Part shown: piece by piece, positions 27,214 through 35,786 of the stretch
How positions within the stretch are numbered: position 1 is the first letter of the stretch
Layout of the letters: each line of letters opens with the position of its first letter
Position numbers and translations under genes: made by a program
Notes under the pieces: model-generated
The model's database searches: none
The model's input: only the letters and a program-made list of their open reading frames with translations
Told to the model about the DNA's origin: nothing
Assembly (NCBI RefSeq): GCF_000732195.1
Contig: NZ_JNNU01000003.1
Span: forward strand, 62,001-126,000
DNA length: 64,000 nucleotides
Reading direction: 5' to 3'
DNA from: Neorhizobium vignae
GTDB lineage: Bacteria > Pseudomonadota > Alphaproteobacteria > Rhizobiales > Rhizobiaceae

Positions 27214-28733
27214 GCCGGTTGCCTGGGATGCTCGGCAATGTCGCCGATCTCGGCCATATAGTGGTCGAGCTTGTCGAGCATCTCGCGGAAAACGCCCGCA
27301 TAGGCCGGATCGTCGGCAACGTTCCGCAGCTCGTGCGGATCTTCCACGCAGTCGAATAACTCCCATTCCGGCAGGGCGCCGTTCGGTCGAGCGCCCGGCT
27401 GTCCCAGATCGTCGTTGTACCAGTAGATAAGCTTATAGCGGGCGTCGCGCACCCCGTAATGCGCCCAGGCGCCGTGGATGGCATCGTTGTGCATCCAATA
27501 GCGATGGTACACCAACTGCTGCCAGTCGCCCGGCGTCCGCCCCTCCAGCACGGGTCGCATCGACCGCCCCTGCATGAAGGAAGGCGTCCGTACCCCCGCA
27601 TAGTCCAGGAAGGTAGGCGCGAAATCGACGTTGCAGGCGAGATCGCGACTGGTCCTCCCGGCCGGGATCGCCGCCGGGTAACGCGCCAGGAACGGCATCT
27701 GCAGACTTTCCTCGTACATGAAACGCTTGTCGAACCAGCCGTGCTCACCAAGGAAGAAGCCCTGGTCGGAGGTGTAGATCACCAGCGTGTTCTCGGTCAG
27801 GCCTTTTTCGTCGAGGTAGTCGAGCAGGCGGCCGACATTGTCGTCGATCGACTGAACCGTCCGAAGGTAGCGCTTCATATAACGCTGGTATTTGAATTCC
27901 GCGAAAGCCTGTGGATCGGTGAAGGTGTAATTCCGGCCGGTTGCAGCACACACTACCGTGATGCTTTCGCCGCTTTTAAGTTCGGGCACGCGGCGAACCG
28001 GGATCTGGTCCAGCATCAGCTCGCCCGCAAAAGCCGCCGGCCCCTCCGGCTGCACCAACCCGAGATCCTCCCAGTTGAGGTCGGAACGGACACGCATGCG
28101 TGCGGCCGCCGCAGCCTTCGCGCGGCCGTAATAATCGTCGTTGAACGTCGATGGCAGCGGAAGATCTTCCTCGGCCCAGAGATGATTGTGTTTGTTGTCG
28201 GGCACGAAATTGCGATGGGGCGCCTTGTGGTGGCACATCAGAAAAAAAGGACGGCCATCGCCCTGTTCGATGAAATCGATCGATTTGTCGGTAATGATAT
28301 CGGTGACATAACCCGGAATTCGCTGCCGGCCATCGCGATTGATGAAGGCCGGGTCCCAATAATCGCCCTGCCCCGGAACGACGGCCCAGTCATCGAACCC
28401 CTTCGGCTCGTGGAGATGACCTTCGCCGAGATGCCATTTGCCGAAGATACCGGTGCGGTAGCCTGCCGCCTTCAAAAGCTTGGCCACGTTGGGGAGACGA
28501 TTGTTCATATGCGTCACGAGCGTGGTGACGCCATTGACGTGGTTATGCGTGCCGGTCAGGATCGCGGCCCTCGACGGCGTGCAGATCGAGTTCGTCACAT
28601 AGGTCGCGTCATGTCTCACACCCTCCCTTGCCAACCGATCGATATTGGGGGTGTGGTTGAGACCTGCGCCATAGGCCGAGATCGCCCGCGCGGCATGGTC
28701 ATCCGACATGATGAATATGATATTCGGTCGCAA
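27210..28733 (-). CDS. Cytoplasmic type I sulfatase
   Basis: 507 aa from a TTG start five bases after GGAGG; this start gives the usual sulfatase N-terminus RPNIIFIMSDDH with the metal-binding Asp pair. The formylglycine motif is C51-T-P-S-R, with flanking SICTPSRAAILTG. Other metal-site and core parts are GKWHLGEGH, HHKAPHRNF, TSDQGFFLGEHGWFDK. No signal peptide, so the substrate must be cytoplasmic. Requires formylglycine conversion, presumably by the enzyme at 63291-64000. Convergent with iolB with overlapping stop codons. Substrate unknown; a sulfated small molecule or sugar is likelier than a polymer. Phosphonate monoester hydrolases share the fold and remain an alternative. Confidence 0.88.
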   Translation of the reverse strand: MRPNIIFIMSDDHAARAISAYGAGLNHTPNIDRLAREGVRHDATYVTNSICTPSRAAILTGTHNHVNGVTTLVTHMNNRLPNVAKLLKAAGYRTGIFGKWHLGEGHLHEPKGFDDWAVVPGQGDYWDPAFINRDGRQRIPGYVTDIITDKSIDFIEQGDGRPFFLMCHHKAPHRNFVPDNKHNHLWAEEDLPLPSTFNDDYYGRAKAAAAARMRVRSDLNWEDLGLVQPEGPAAFAGELMLDQIPVRRVPELKSGESITVVCAATGRNYTFTDPQAFAEFKYQRYMKRYLRTVQSIDDNVGRLLDYLDEKGLTENTLVIYTSDQGFFLGEHGWFDKRFMYEESLQMPFLARYPAAIPAGRTSRDLACNVDFAPTFLDYAGVRTPSFMQGRSMRPVLEGRTPGDWQQLVYHRYWMHNDAIHGAWAHYGVRDARYKLIYWYNDDLGQPGARPNGALPEWELFDCVEDPHELRNVADDPAYAGVFREMLDKLDHYMAEIGDIAEHPRQPA

Positions 28734-29082
28734 GTATTCCTCCCTCGCATGCGGCAGGAATACGGATGATCGCAACCATCGAACCCGTCGCCGCCTTGGT
28801 CAAGGATATAGCGTCGGGCCATGCGCAAATAATGCAATTTCAGATGCAAGCGATGCCGAAAACTGATCGCTGCCGATCGCTTGGGCCGATCTCCGATGGC
28901 TTGTTGAAACCGCGCCTCCCAGGAGGAGCACTTCATCCGTCAGAACCGGCCCTCGAACCTCGATGGCCGTGCAAGACGTCGCATGCTTCTGCAGATCAGG
29001 GGCATGTTGCACGTGATCGCGCGGTGGCCGCTGTATCAACGAGAATGGCGAAAAGGGCTTACCGGCGTCAGTGAGAGAGAGG
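28734..29082. other. Intergenic region upstream of the sulfatase
   Basis: 349 bp between the sulfatase start and the stop of the YidB-like gene. It should hold the sulfatase promoter on the minus strand. I see no protein-like frame, no strong palindrome and no RNA gene. Confidence 0.4.
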
Positions 29083-29595
29083 CTAAGCGGCGGATGCAGG
29101 CGGAACCGTTCCGTCCGGTGTGAGGCCGTCGACCGCGTTGGGGAGGTTCTCTGAGAGACGTTTCAGGATTTCCTCTTCGGACATGCCGGTTCGCGTAGCG
29201 ATGTCTCGCAGGACGTCTGGTCCCAGCGCTGCAGCCAGTTCACTGTTATTGATCGGATCGTTCGCCCCGGGCTTGACCCAAGACTCGGCTTTCTTCTCCT
29301 GTCCGGCCTGTCGAAATTGGTCGAGGAGGTCGCTCAATCCACCGTTAAGTATCGACCCGATGCTGCCACCGCTGACCAGGCTTCCAAGTCCGCCTCTCCG
29401 CAACCTGTCAAGAATGTCGTCGATTCCGCCATCCGATCGAGGGGCTGCATTCGCCGCGCTGCCCGGTGTCGCTCCACCCGACGACGTCCGTTGGCGCTCG
29501 GCAACGCCTTTCAGGATTTCGGCGATCCGGTCGCGGTTCTGATATCCTGCGACTGCGAGGACGGCGAGAAGTGCTTTGAGTGATCCGCTCGGCAT
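29083..29595 (-). CDS. YidB-like / DUF937-type protein
   Basis: 170 aa. Start at MPSGSLKALLAVLAVAG with GGGAG seven bases upstream. A short hydrophobic N-terminal stretch (residues 5-18) is followed by a Gly/Ser-rich linker, a LRRGGLGSLVSGGSIGSILNGGLSDLLDQF segment (named here by LRRGGLGSLVSGG and LNGGLSDLLDQF) and the C-terminal piece PINNSELAAALGPDVLRDIATRTGMSEEEIL, cited by its ends NSELAAALG and RTGMSEEEILKRLSE. That ending is typical of the YidB group, whose function is poorly known. No neighbours in an operon. Confidence 0.75.
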   Translation of the reverse strand: MPSGSLKALLAVLAVAGYQNRDRIAEILKGVAERQRTSSGGATPGSAANAAPRSDGGIDDILDRLRRGGLGSLVSGGSIGSILNGGLSDLLDQFRQAGQEKKAESWVKPGANDPINNSELAAALGPDVLRDIATRTGMSEEEILKRLSENLPNAVDGLTPDGTVPPASAA

Positions 29596-29874
29596 GTCTG
29601 GTCTCCCTGATCTCGGCGATAAACGAGCCATCCTGCCTGTGGTTCCGCATGCGGCATCCTGATGAACCAGAAAACACCTCGCTGCAGCGTGAATATCGTT
29701 GCCGATCGCCTTTTAGTTGGTGTCGAGCATGGTTGTCGCGTCCCTGGATCTCCATGGAGCGTCTCTGTCGGGTGTCGGAGCAGGGCGCCTGGTCTACATG
29801 CCTGTCTGCGTGTTGGTGTCGGCCTTGGCAGCCTTGGCAGCTGCGCTACCTCTGTCGAAAAACGGGAGAAAGCG

Positions 29875-30225
29875 ATGAAAGTCCAGAAATTCAATATCGC
29901 CGACGCGAACCTGGTGAGGTCTCCGGGACAGGATGCCGATATCTTCGTGGGAAACCTGGTCGACGAGAAGAACGGCGGGCCGATCACCATCGGCTACGGC
30001 CGGTACGCACCGGGCCAGTCGCTCACAGAAACCATGGCGGTCGATGACGTCATGATCGTTCTGGAAGGCCGGCTTGCAGTTTCGACGGGAGCTGGCACCG
30101 TAACGGCGGGTCCGGGCGAGATCGTCTATATGCCCAAGGGTGAGTCGGTGACGATTACGACGGAGGGGGAGGGAGCGCTCACAGCTTACGTGACTTATCC
30201 CCACTGGGCGGAGGTTCACGGCTAG
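29875..30225 (+). CDS. Small cupin, EutQ-like
   Basis: 116 aa, GGGAG seven bases before the ATG. A single cupin domain: GYGRYAPGQSLTETMAVDDVMIVLEGRL, cited as YAPGQSLTETM and DDVMIVLEGRLAVS, then VTAGPGEIVYMPKGESVTI. The pattern is closest to the cupin of ethanolamine-utilisation protein EutQ, although no other eut genes are present. Canonical cupin His residues are largely missing, so metal binding is doubtful. A ligand-binding or isomerase role is possible. Confidence 0.75.
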   Translation: MKVQKFNIADANLVRSPGQDADIFVGNLVDEKNGGPITIGYGRYAPGQSLTETMAVDDVMIVLEGRLAVSTGAGTVTAGPGEIVYMPKGESVTITTEGEGALTAYVTYPHWAEVHG

Positions 30226-30438
30226 CATCCGCGGGACGAGCCTTCCAGCGAACTCGTTTCGGTGTCGGCGCGCCGATCTCCAAAAGCCTCGGCATTTCGC
30301 CGCATTGCAGGAAGCGCCTTCACGTTTTGAAATAAACGGTCACCGAAAATGAGTTTCCATTCTGTGCCAGTGCGGTCATGTCTTGTGAAAGCTCGTATGA
30401 GCATTGCTCGACGACACACGAATCAAAGAGCCGACAGC

Positions 30439-31818
30439 ATGGAAAATCCGGTTGCACTGAATCGTCTTTCCGAGAACACGGTCTTCCGTAAAGGCGATGT
30501 TTTCGTCCTCTTCGGCGAACTGTTCGGCCGCGGATACGCCACCGGCTTGCTGGAGGAAGCCAGGCGGGCCGGAATGGAGATTGTGGGGATCACCGTCGGG
30601 CGCCGCGACGAGAACAACGCGCTGCGGCCGCTCGACGCCGAGGAACTGTCTTCTGCGGAGGCCCGGCTGGGCGGCAGGATCATCAACATACCTCTTATGG
30701 CGGGTTTCGATCTCGATGCGCCCGCAGGCGGCCCAACTCCCACCGATCTCCTGGCAAAGATGACGCTTGAGAGCTGGGAACACGAAAAGCTCGACTGGGA
30801 CTATGTCGGGCAATGCCGCGACATCGCCACTGCGCGTTTTACGGAGTCGCTTTCAAAAGTCATGACCGTTCTCGACGGAATGATCGCCGCTGGCCGCAAT
30901 GTTTTTTTCGCCCACACAATGGCCGGGGGCATCCCGAAGGCGAAGGTATTCTTGGTCGTCGCCAATCGAATCTACAAGGGGACCGGAACCCGTCACATGT
31001 CGTCGCAGACCTTGCTCGACAGTGACATGGGAAAACTCATCCTGCAGAATTTTGACGAAGTCTCCGCAAACACCTTTCGCCATCTCATTGATTTCAGCGC
31101 GGCGATCCGCGAGCGCGTGGAGGCTTCGGGCGGTCAAATACGATATACGGCCTATGGTTACCACGGATCGGCGGTCCTCATTGACGGAAGCTATCGTTGG
31201 CAGACCTACACCAACTACACCCAGGGTTACGCGAAGATGCGGCTCGAGGGCATTGCAGAGGAAGCCTGGGCGACAGGGATCAAGGCAACTGTCTATAACT
31301 GTCCCGAAATCCGGACCAATTCGTCCGATGTGTTCACGGGTATCGAGCTGCCCCTGATACCGCTGCTGCTTGCGTTGAAGAAAGAAAACGGTGGTCAATG
31401 GGCAGACGAACAGTGGCAGGCCTGCCAGCAGCTTCTGGCTGACGGCTTAACCATGAAGGATGTGTTCCGGAAGATCACCGACATGCAGGCCAGCGAGGTC
31501 ATGCGTCCATTCTATGACTTTTCCGCATGGCCCATGGCAAACAGCCAGGCACAGGCCGATTTGACCATCGGCACGTCCAACGCGATCACCCAGATGCATC
31601 GGGATAGCAAGTTGATGATCAGCGACCTCCTGAGCGGTCTCGTTGTGAAGGCAACCGGGCAGCTCATTTTTGGCGAGTCGTCCGAACCCTCCGGTCCCGT
31701 CCTGTGGCTCAACCACGATATCGTGGCTCGGCGACTTAACGCTTCCCACCCGCATTCGAAGTCTCCCGCCCCGCTTATTGCGCAAGGAGTGGAATCCTCG
31801 CACATCGAGATAGCGTGA
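30439..31818 (+). CDS. FabMG-like reductase family protein
   Basis: 459 aa. The start was placed at MENPVALNRLSEN; the ribosome site is weak (AAAGAG) and Met codons 14 and 30 codons further upstream are possible. The N-terminal third looks Rossmann-like (GDVFVLFGELFGRGYATGLLEEARRAG, cited as VFVLFGELFGRGYATG). Other marks are VFFAHTMAGGIPKAK, IRYTAYGYHGSAVLIDG, NCPEIRTNSSDVF and PVLWLNHDIVARRL. From memory these match a family labelled enoyl-ACP reductase FabMG. I am unsure of the reaction. No neighbouring fatty-acid gene supports it, and it stands alone. Confidence 0.6.
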   Translation: MENPVALNRLSENTVFRKGDVFVLFGELFGRGYATGLLEEARRAGMEIVGITVGRRDENNALRPLDAEELSSAEARLGGRIINIPLMAGFDLDAPAGGPTPTDLLAKMTLESWEHEKLDWDYVGQCRDIATARFTESLSKVMTVLDGMIAAGRNVFFAHTMAGGIPKAKVFLVVANRIYKGTGTRHMSSQTLLDSDMGKLILQNFDEVSANTFRHLIDFSAAIRERVEASGGQIRYTAYGYHGSAVLIDGSYRWQTYTNYTQGYAKMRLEGIAEEAWATGIKATVYNCPEIRTNSSDVFTGIELPLIPLLLALKKENGGQWADEQWQACQQLLADGLTMKDVFRKITDMQASEVMRPFYDFSAWPMANSQAQADLTIGTSNAITQMHRDSKLMISDLLSGLVVKATGQLIFGESSEPSGPVLWLNHDIVARRLNASHPHSKSPAPLIAQGVESSHIEIA

Positions 31819-32092
31819 CGGCTTACCGGCTTAGCTTGGAAGCCGGGTGTTTTGGCCATCAAACGACGAATCTTGCGACAGGTACGCGCCTTCACCTCGG
31901 TCATGGAGGCAGTCGTTGCAGCTGCCCGAAAGCGGCCATAGCTGGTGACGATACCCGTGCGGCAATACGCGTCATCGACTTCAATTCGGGCAAAGCCGAC
32001 GCGGAGCTGCGCCCGCCATTGATGACCTCAAAGCCGGCTCTGACACCGATGCCTTACTTGAAGTCCGGACGGTCGGCATATAAATTATCCCA

Positions 32093-33073
32093 ATGCTTGA
32101 TCGTTCATCCCAGTCCCCGACGCAAGTTCCTACGGATGCACTAAGCGAAGTTCTACAGGACTTTCGCCTGAGTGGAGTCAACTACGGCCGCTGCGAGCTA
32201 CGTCATCCATGGAGCATCGCCTTTGCGCAGCAACAGCTGCTTCGCTTTCATTTCGTCAGTGAGGGGCCATGCTGGATCCATACCGAAGCCCAAGGATGGC
32301 AGGAGTTGCAAGACGGAGATTTGGTGTTGTTGCCACAAGGTGTCGAACACCGACTGGCCAGTAAGCCCGATGTTGTAGGGGACTCGCTTAAGAGCTGCCA
32401 GGTCACCAAGTTGGGGGGCAATGTCTGCGAAGTGGTGCAGGAAGGAACAGGAGCGACGAGCACCTTGTTCTGCGGTTCCATGGCTTTGGGTGCGAATGCC
32501 CTCAACCCGTTGATCGCTCTGATGCCACCGATCATCAAGGGTTGTGATGTTGCTGGCAATGATCCGATCGTCGGCCCCCTCCTCGCCGCCATGACGGCAG
32601 AGGCGTCGCAGCCCCAGATAGGCAGCGCCACGGTCTTGTCACGCATGGCGGACGTACTCGTCGCGCGGCTTATTCGCTGCTGGGTCAATTGCAGCGGAGC
32701 CTCGACCAGCGGCTGGCTCGCCGCGATCCGTGATCCTCATATCGGTCGTGCGCTGGCAGCCATGCACCGAGATCCCGGCCATGACTGGACGCTTGAGACC
32801 CTTGCCGGCGTGGCAGGTCAATCGCGCTCGATCTTCGCGGAACGCTTCAGCGCCATCTTAGGGGAGGGCGCGGCACGGTATCTCGCCCGTCTGCGCATGC
32901 AGCTTGCACGAGAGTTGCTCGGTCAAAACATGTCGGTTGCCGAGGTCGCTTCTCAATTGGGCTATGAATCCGAAGCTTCTTTCGCGCGCGCCTTCAAGCG
33001 CATCACCAGCGTTTCACCTGGCGTTGTGCGTCGCACCATTTCCGGACGAACGGACATGGAATTCGGACTTTAG
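32093..33073 (+). CDS. AraC-family regulator with cupin sensor, next to an MFS exporter
   Basis: 326 aa. N-terminal cupin-type sensor (about residues 25-190; QQLLRFHFVSEGPCWIH, GDLVLLPQGVEHRLAS), then two helix-turn-helix motifs at the C-terminus (ALAAMHRDPGHDWTLETLAGVAGQSRSIF, cited as WTLETLAGVAGQSRSIF, and MSVAEVASQLGYESEASFARAFKR). No Shine-Dalgarno is visible; ATATAAATTATCCCA directly precedes the ATG, so the transcript may be leaderless. The MFS exporter gene follows 59 bp downstream on the same strand, a common regulator/efflux arrangement. Confidence 0.88.
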   Translation: MLDRSSQSPTQVPTDALSEVLQDFRLSGVNYGRCELRHPWSIAFAQQQLLRFHFVSEGPCWIHTEAQGWQELQDGDLVLLPQGVEHRLASKPDVVGDSLKSCQVTKLGGNVCEVVQEGTGATSTLFCGSMALGANALNPLIALMPPIIKGCDVAGNDPIVGPLLAAMTAEASQPQIGSATVLSRMADVLVARLIRCWVNCSGASTSGWLAAIRDPHIGRALAAMHRDPGHDWTLETLAGVAGQSRSIFAERFSAILGEGAARYLARLRMQLARELLGQNMSVAEVASQLGYESEASFARAFKRITSVSPGVVRRTISGRTDMEFGL

Positions 33074-33132
33074 GACACATATCATCCTGGAAGACTCCGC
33101 TATTAAGACCTCCAAACCTTGGAGGTAATTCA

Positions 33133-34341
33133 ATGACGGACACAACATCACAGCTTGACGGCCCCGCGATTGGTCTCGATTCTACCGTCCCGAGTACATG
33201 GAGCCCTACGACCTGGTTTGCCGTTATTTCAATGGCAGCCACAAGCTTTGCGCTGGTATCCGCTGAATTCCTGCCGGCAGGTCTGTTGACGCCAATGGCG
33301 CGTGACCTAGGCGTCAGCGAGGGAACCGCCGGTCAGGTTGTCACCGCCACCGCGTCTGTTGGCGCGGTGACGGCCTTGTTGAGCAATGTTCTCATCGGCA
33401 AACTGAACCGGAAGACTGTCCTGGTTGGCCTAAGTGCCTTGGCTATTGGTTCCAATCTCGTGGCCGCGCTCGCGACGGATTTTTGGTTATTGTTGTTGGG
33501 CCGAGCCGGGCTGGGGATCGCGCTCAGTGGTTTCTGGGCGCTTTCAGTTGCCGTCGTGGCCAGATTGGTTGGCACCAATGCGACAGGTCGAGGCATGGCT
33601 ATAGTCACCCTCGGCGTCTCTCTTGCCACCATAGCTGCACCATCTATGGGTGCTTTGATCAGCGATTGGCTCGGCTGGCGTGCCGCCACGGCCATGACTG
33701 CAGGGCTCGCAGCGATTGCGATGCTGCTCCAGATACTCAGCTTGCCGACACTACCCGCAAGCACGAGCAATAGTCTTTCCGACGTCTTCCGGCTGACGAA
33801 ACGGCGCACTGTTCAACTGGGAATGCTTGCCATCCTCTTGCTGATGACGGGACATTTTGCCGGCTCGGTCTACGTGCGACCCTTCCTTGAACAAGTGACG
33901 CTCCTTGGCACCGGGCCGATTGCCTTGGCGCTCCTCGGGTTTGGCATCGCCGCTGTGATCGGCAATGTCGCCGGCGGCCGACTGGCAGACGCAAATATCC
34001 GCATGGCGCTTGCTGTTACCGGCGTATTGATGGCGTTTTCGGCGCTTGCTCTCGTCCTCTGGGGTGCACATAGCGGCATCGCGTTTGCCCTGGTTACAGT
34101 TTGGGGTTTCGCCTTTGGGATGGCTCCGGTGGTCCTGCCTACCAACTTGTCCCGGGGCGCAGCGGACGCCTTGGAGGCTGCTGGCAGCCTGATGGTCGTT
34201 TCGTTCCAAGTCGCCATCAGCATAGGTGCGCTGTTCGGCGGCTATGTGGTCGATCACTATGGTGCCTCAGCGCCATTGACATTTACAGCCGTCTTAGCGG
34301 CATCGACTATCGTTCTGGCGTTGCTTCAGCCCCGCAGCTGA
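33133..34341 (+). CDS. MFS efflux transporter (DHA1 type)
   Basis: 402 aa with about 12 transmembrane segments; GGAGG seven bases before the ATG. The start of the membrane part SFALVSAEFLPAGLLTPMA is typical of the NepI/AraJ/YdhP exporters of nucleosides, sugars or drugs (the xxAEFxPxGLL motif). Loop 2-3 has GKLNRKTVLVGL and the central loop has the expected charged residues. Paired with the AraC regulator upstream. The exported compound is unknown. Confidence 0.9.
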   Translation: MTDTTSQLDGPAIGLDSTVPSTWSPTTWFAVISMAATSFALVSAEFLPAGLLTPMARDLGVSEGTAGQVVTATASVGAVTALLSNVLIGKLNRKTVLVGLSALAIGSNLVAALATDFWLLLLGRAGLGIALSGFWALSVAVVARLVGTNATGRGMAIVTLGVSLATIAAPSMGALISDWLGWRAATAMTAGLAAIAMLLQILSLPTLPASTSNSLSDVFRLTKRRTVQLGMLAILLLMTGHFAGSVYVRPFLEQVTLLGTGPIALALLGFGIAAVIGNVAGGRLADANIRMALAVTGVLMAFSALALVLWGAHSGIAFALVTVWGFAFGMAPVVLPTNLSRGAADALEAAGSLMVVSFQVAISIGALFGGYVVDHYGASAPLTFTAVLAASTIVLALLQPRS

Positions 34342-34676
34342 CTCTTGGAGCTCCGGCCGAGGTGAGAAGAAGAGGCGAGGTCTCAAGTGGCCGGAGTGCC
34401 GGGTGACGCTAAATCCGTGACATGGCGGTGCTTTTCTCGCTCCGGCGAGGAAGCACCGCCCGGTCGCCGATGACCGCGACAACAACAATCTCGATTGAGC
34501 GGCGCGTAAGATCGGTGCTCACGACTAGCACGGCAGGTCTGCGCCTCCATTTCGGTCATTCAGTCTTTCTGCACCTTGCGTCGCAAGCTGCCGTTGATGC
34601 GGATGAGCGAGTCTCCTTTCGGACGAAGGTCATCCGCTACCTGACGTGGGAACGTTCTGAAGCAAATGCCCGCCCG
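34342..34676. other. Intergenic region between MFS exporter and AraC regulator
   Basis: 335 bp, convergent ends of two genes. The only structure I see is a strong hairpin at 34424-34460. No protein-like frame. Confidence 0.45.
34424..34460. terminator. Long hairpin downstream of the MFS gene
   Basis: Arms GGCGGTGCTT / AAGCACCGCC, continued inside by CTCGC / GCGAG around a four-base loop, with a small bulge. No U-tract. A candidate terminator or transcript end between convergent genes. Confidence 0.45.
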
Positions 34677-35624
34677 TCACACTCTCCGCCGGAGTGTCTC
34701 GGATGGCCGCTCGCCATAGGTCTGGCGGTAGATGCCGGCGAAGCGTCCGAGCTCCCAGAAGCCATGGTCCAGAGCGACGTCGGACACTTTCGTCGCAGCC
34801 GGATCGCATTGCAGGAGGGTTCGCCGGACGGCATGCAGCCTATAACGCATCAGATAATGCGCGGGGCCGATACCAAGCGTCTCATGAAAGGCTCTTTGAA
34901 CGCTTCTGAGAGGAAGCCCCAGCGCTCGGCACAAATCGACGACATGCACCGTCTCGGGAGGCTCGTTGTCGAGCCAAGCCTCTGCTCGACGGACAATTGT
35001 GGCCCTCGTTTCGCGAGCAAAGTCTCCATGCTCGGGGAGACCATAGGCCGCAACAAGAAGATAGGGATAGGCAAGCGCCCGTTTGAGTAGCTCAGCGCGC
35101 GCCTTGCCGTCAAAATTTTCCGGGCGAAATGCAGCTCGCGACAAGCTGGCCAATGCGGCGCATGCCAGTTCCGCCACCGGCGCGGGCGCGCGCAGAAGCG
35201 CGCTGCTTTCAAGCAACAGATCGCCACCCGCCACGCCTTCGGCAATGCGGGCGAGTTCAGCCGGCTCCATCGAGAGCGCCGAATATTCGAAAGTGCCTCT
35301 CATGCTACCGAAATTTTCGCGCACTGGCTGGTGCAGCGTTAGGTCGCCGGCCATCCCCTCGACACACTCATAGTACGCGGAGCTATCCCGTCCGTAGTGC
35401 ATGCCGAGGAGTACATGATCGGTGTGCGTCGTGCCACGAAACCGATGATCCGACACGAACTTGCCGGAGGTGAAGCTGAAGTCTCCGGCTACCAGTGTTT
35501 TGGTCTCCCCCCAGATCGGGCCGGCACGCAGCGGTATGAGCTCAAGGTCGACGCCGCGCAACTGGCCGCATAGCTCGTCGAAACTTCCAAAGGTATTTCC
35601 AAATGTAAGGACTTGATCTTGCAT
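34677..35624 (-). CDS. AraC-family regulator divergent from a carboxylesterase
   Basis: 315 aa. Start at MQDQVLTFGNTFGSF with GGGAGG six bases upstream; the frame further upstream is not protein-like. The N-terminal half resembles the AraC-binding-like domain of alkane/aromatic regulators (LIPLRAGPIWGETKTLVAGDFSFTSGK, cited as LIPLRAGPIWGE and TLVAGDFSFTSGKF). The C-terminal helix-turn-helix pair covers about residues 215-315 (VVDLCRALGLPLRSVQRAFHETLG, cited as LCRALGLPLRSVQRAFHE, and VSDVALDHGFWELGRFAGIYRQTYG, cited as VALDHGFWELGRFAG). It is divergent from the esterase gene with about 160 bp between, suggesting control of it. Confidence 0.85.
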   Translation of the reverse strand: MQDQVLTFGNTFGSFDELCGQLRGVDLELIPLRAGPIWGETKTLVAGDFSFTSGKFVSDHRFRGTTHTDHVLLGMHYGRDSSAYYECVEGMAGDLTLHQPVRENFGSMRGTFEYSALSMEPAELARIAEGVAGGDLLLESSALLRAPAPVAELACAALASLSRAAFRPENFDGKARAELLKRALAYPYLLVAAYGLPEHGDFARETRATIVRRAEAWLDNEPPETVHVVDLCRALGLPLRSVQRAFHETLGIGPAHYLMRYRLHAVRRTLLQCDPAATKVSDVALDHGFWELGRFAGIYRQTYGERPSETLRRRV

Positions 35625-35786
35625 GAGGACCTCCCCGATCCATGCTGATTGATCCAAGCGGCATTGCACTTTACCAGAGTTTCTCCCTTGGCGCGAATTG
35701 CATAGTTGCACCCAATTAGGTGGCGTATCCTTGCAAAGACAGCACGGCGCGGTCCATCGCCCCGCGCAACAACGAGGGAGGAGGAG

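Noticed and set aside
28766..29074. 102-codon plus-strand frame upstream of the sulfatase
   Set aside because: No ribosome site, composition typical of non-coding GC-rich DNA, no domain.
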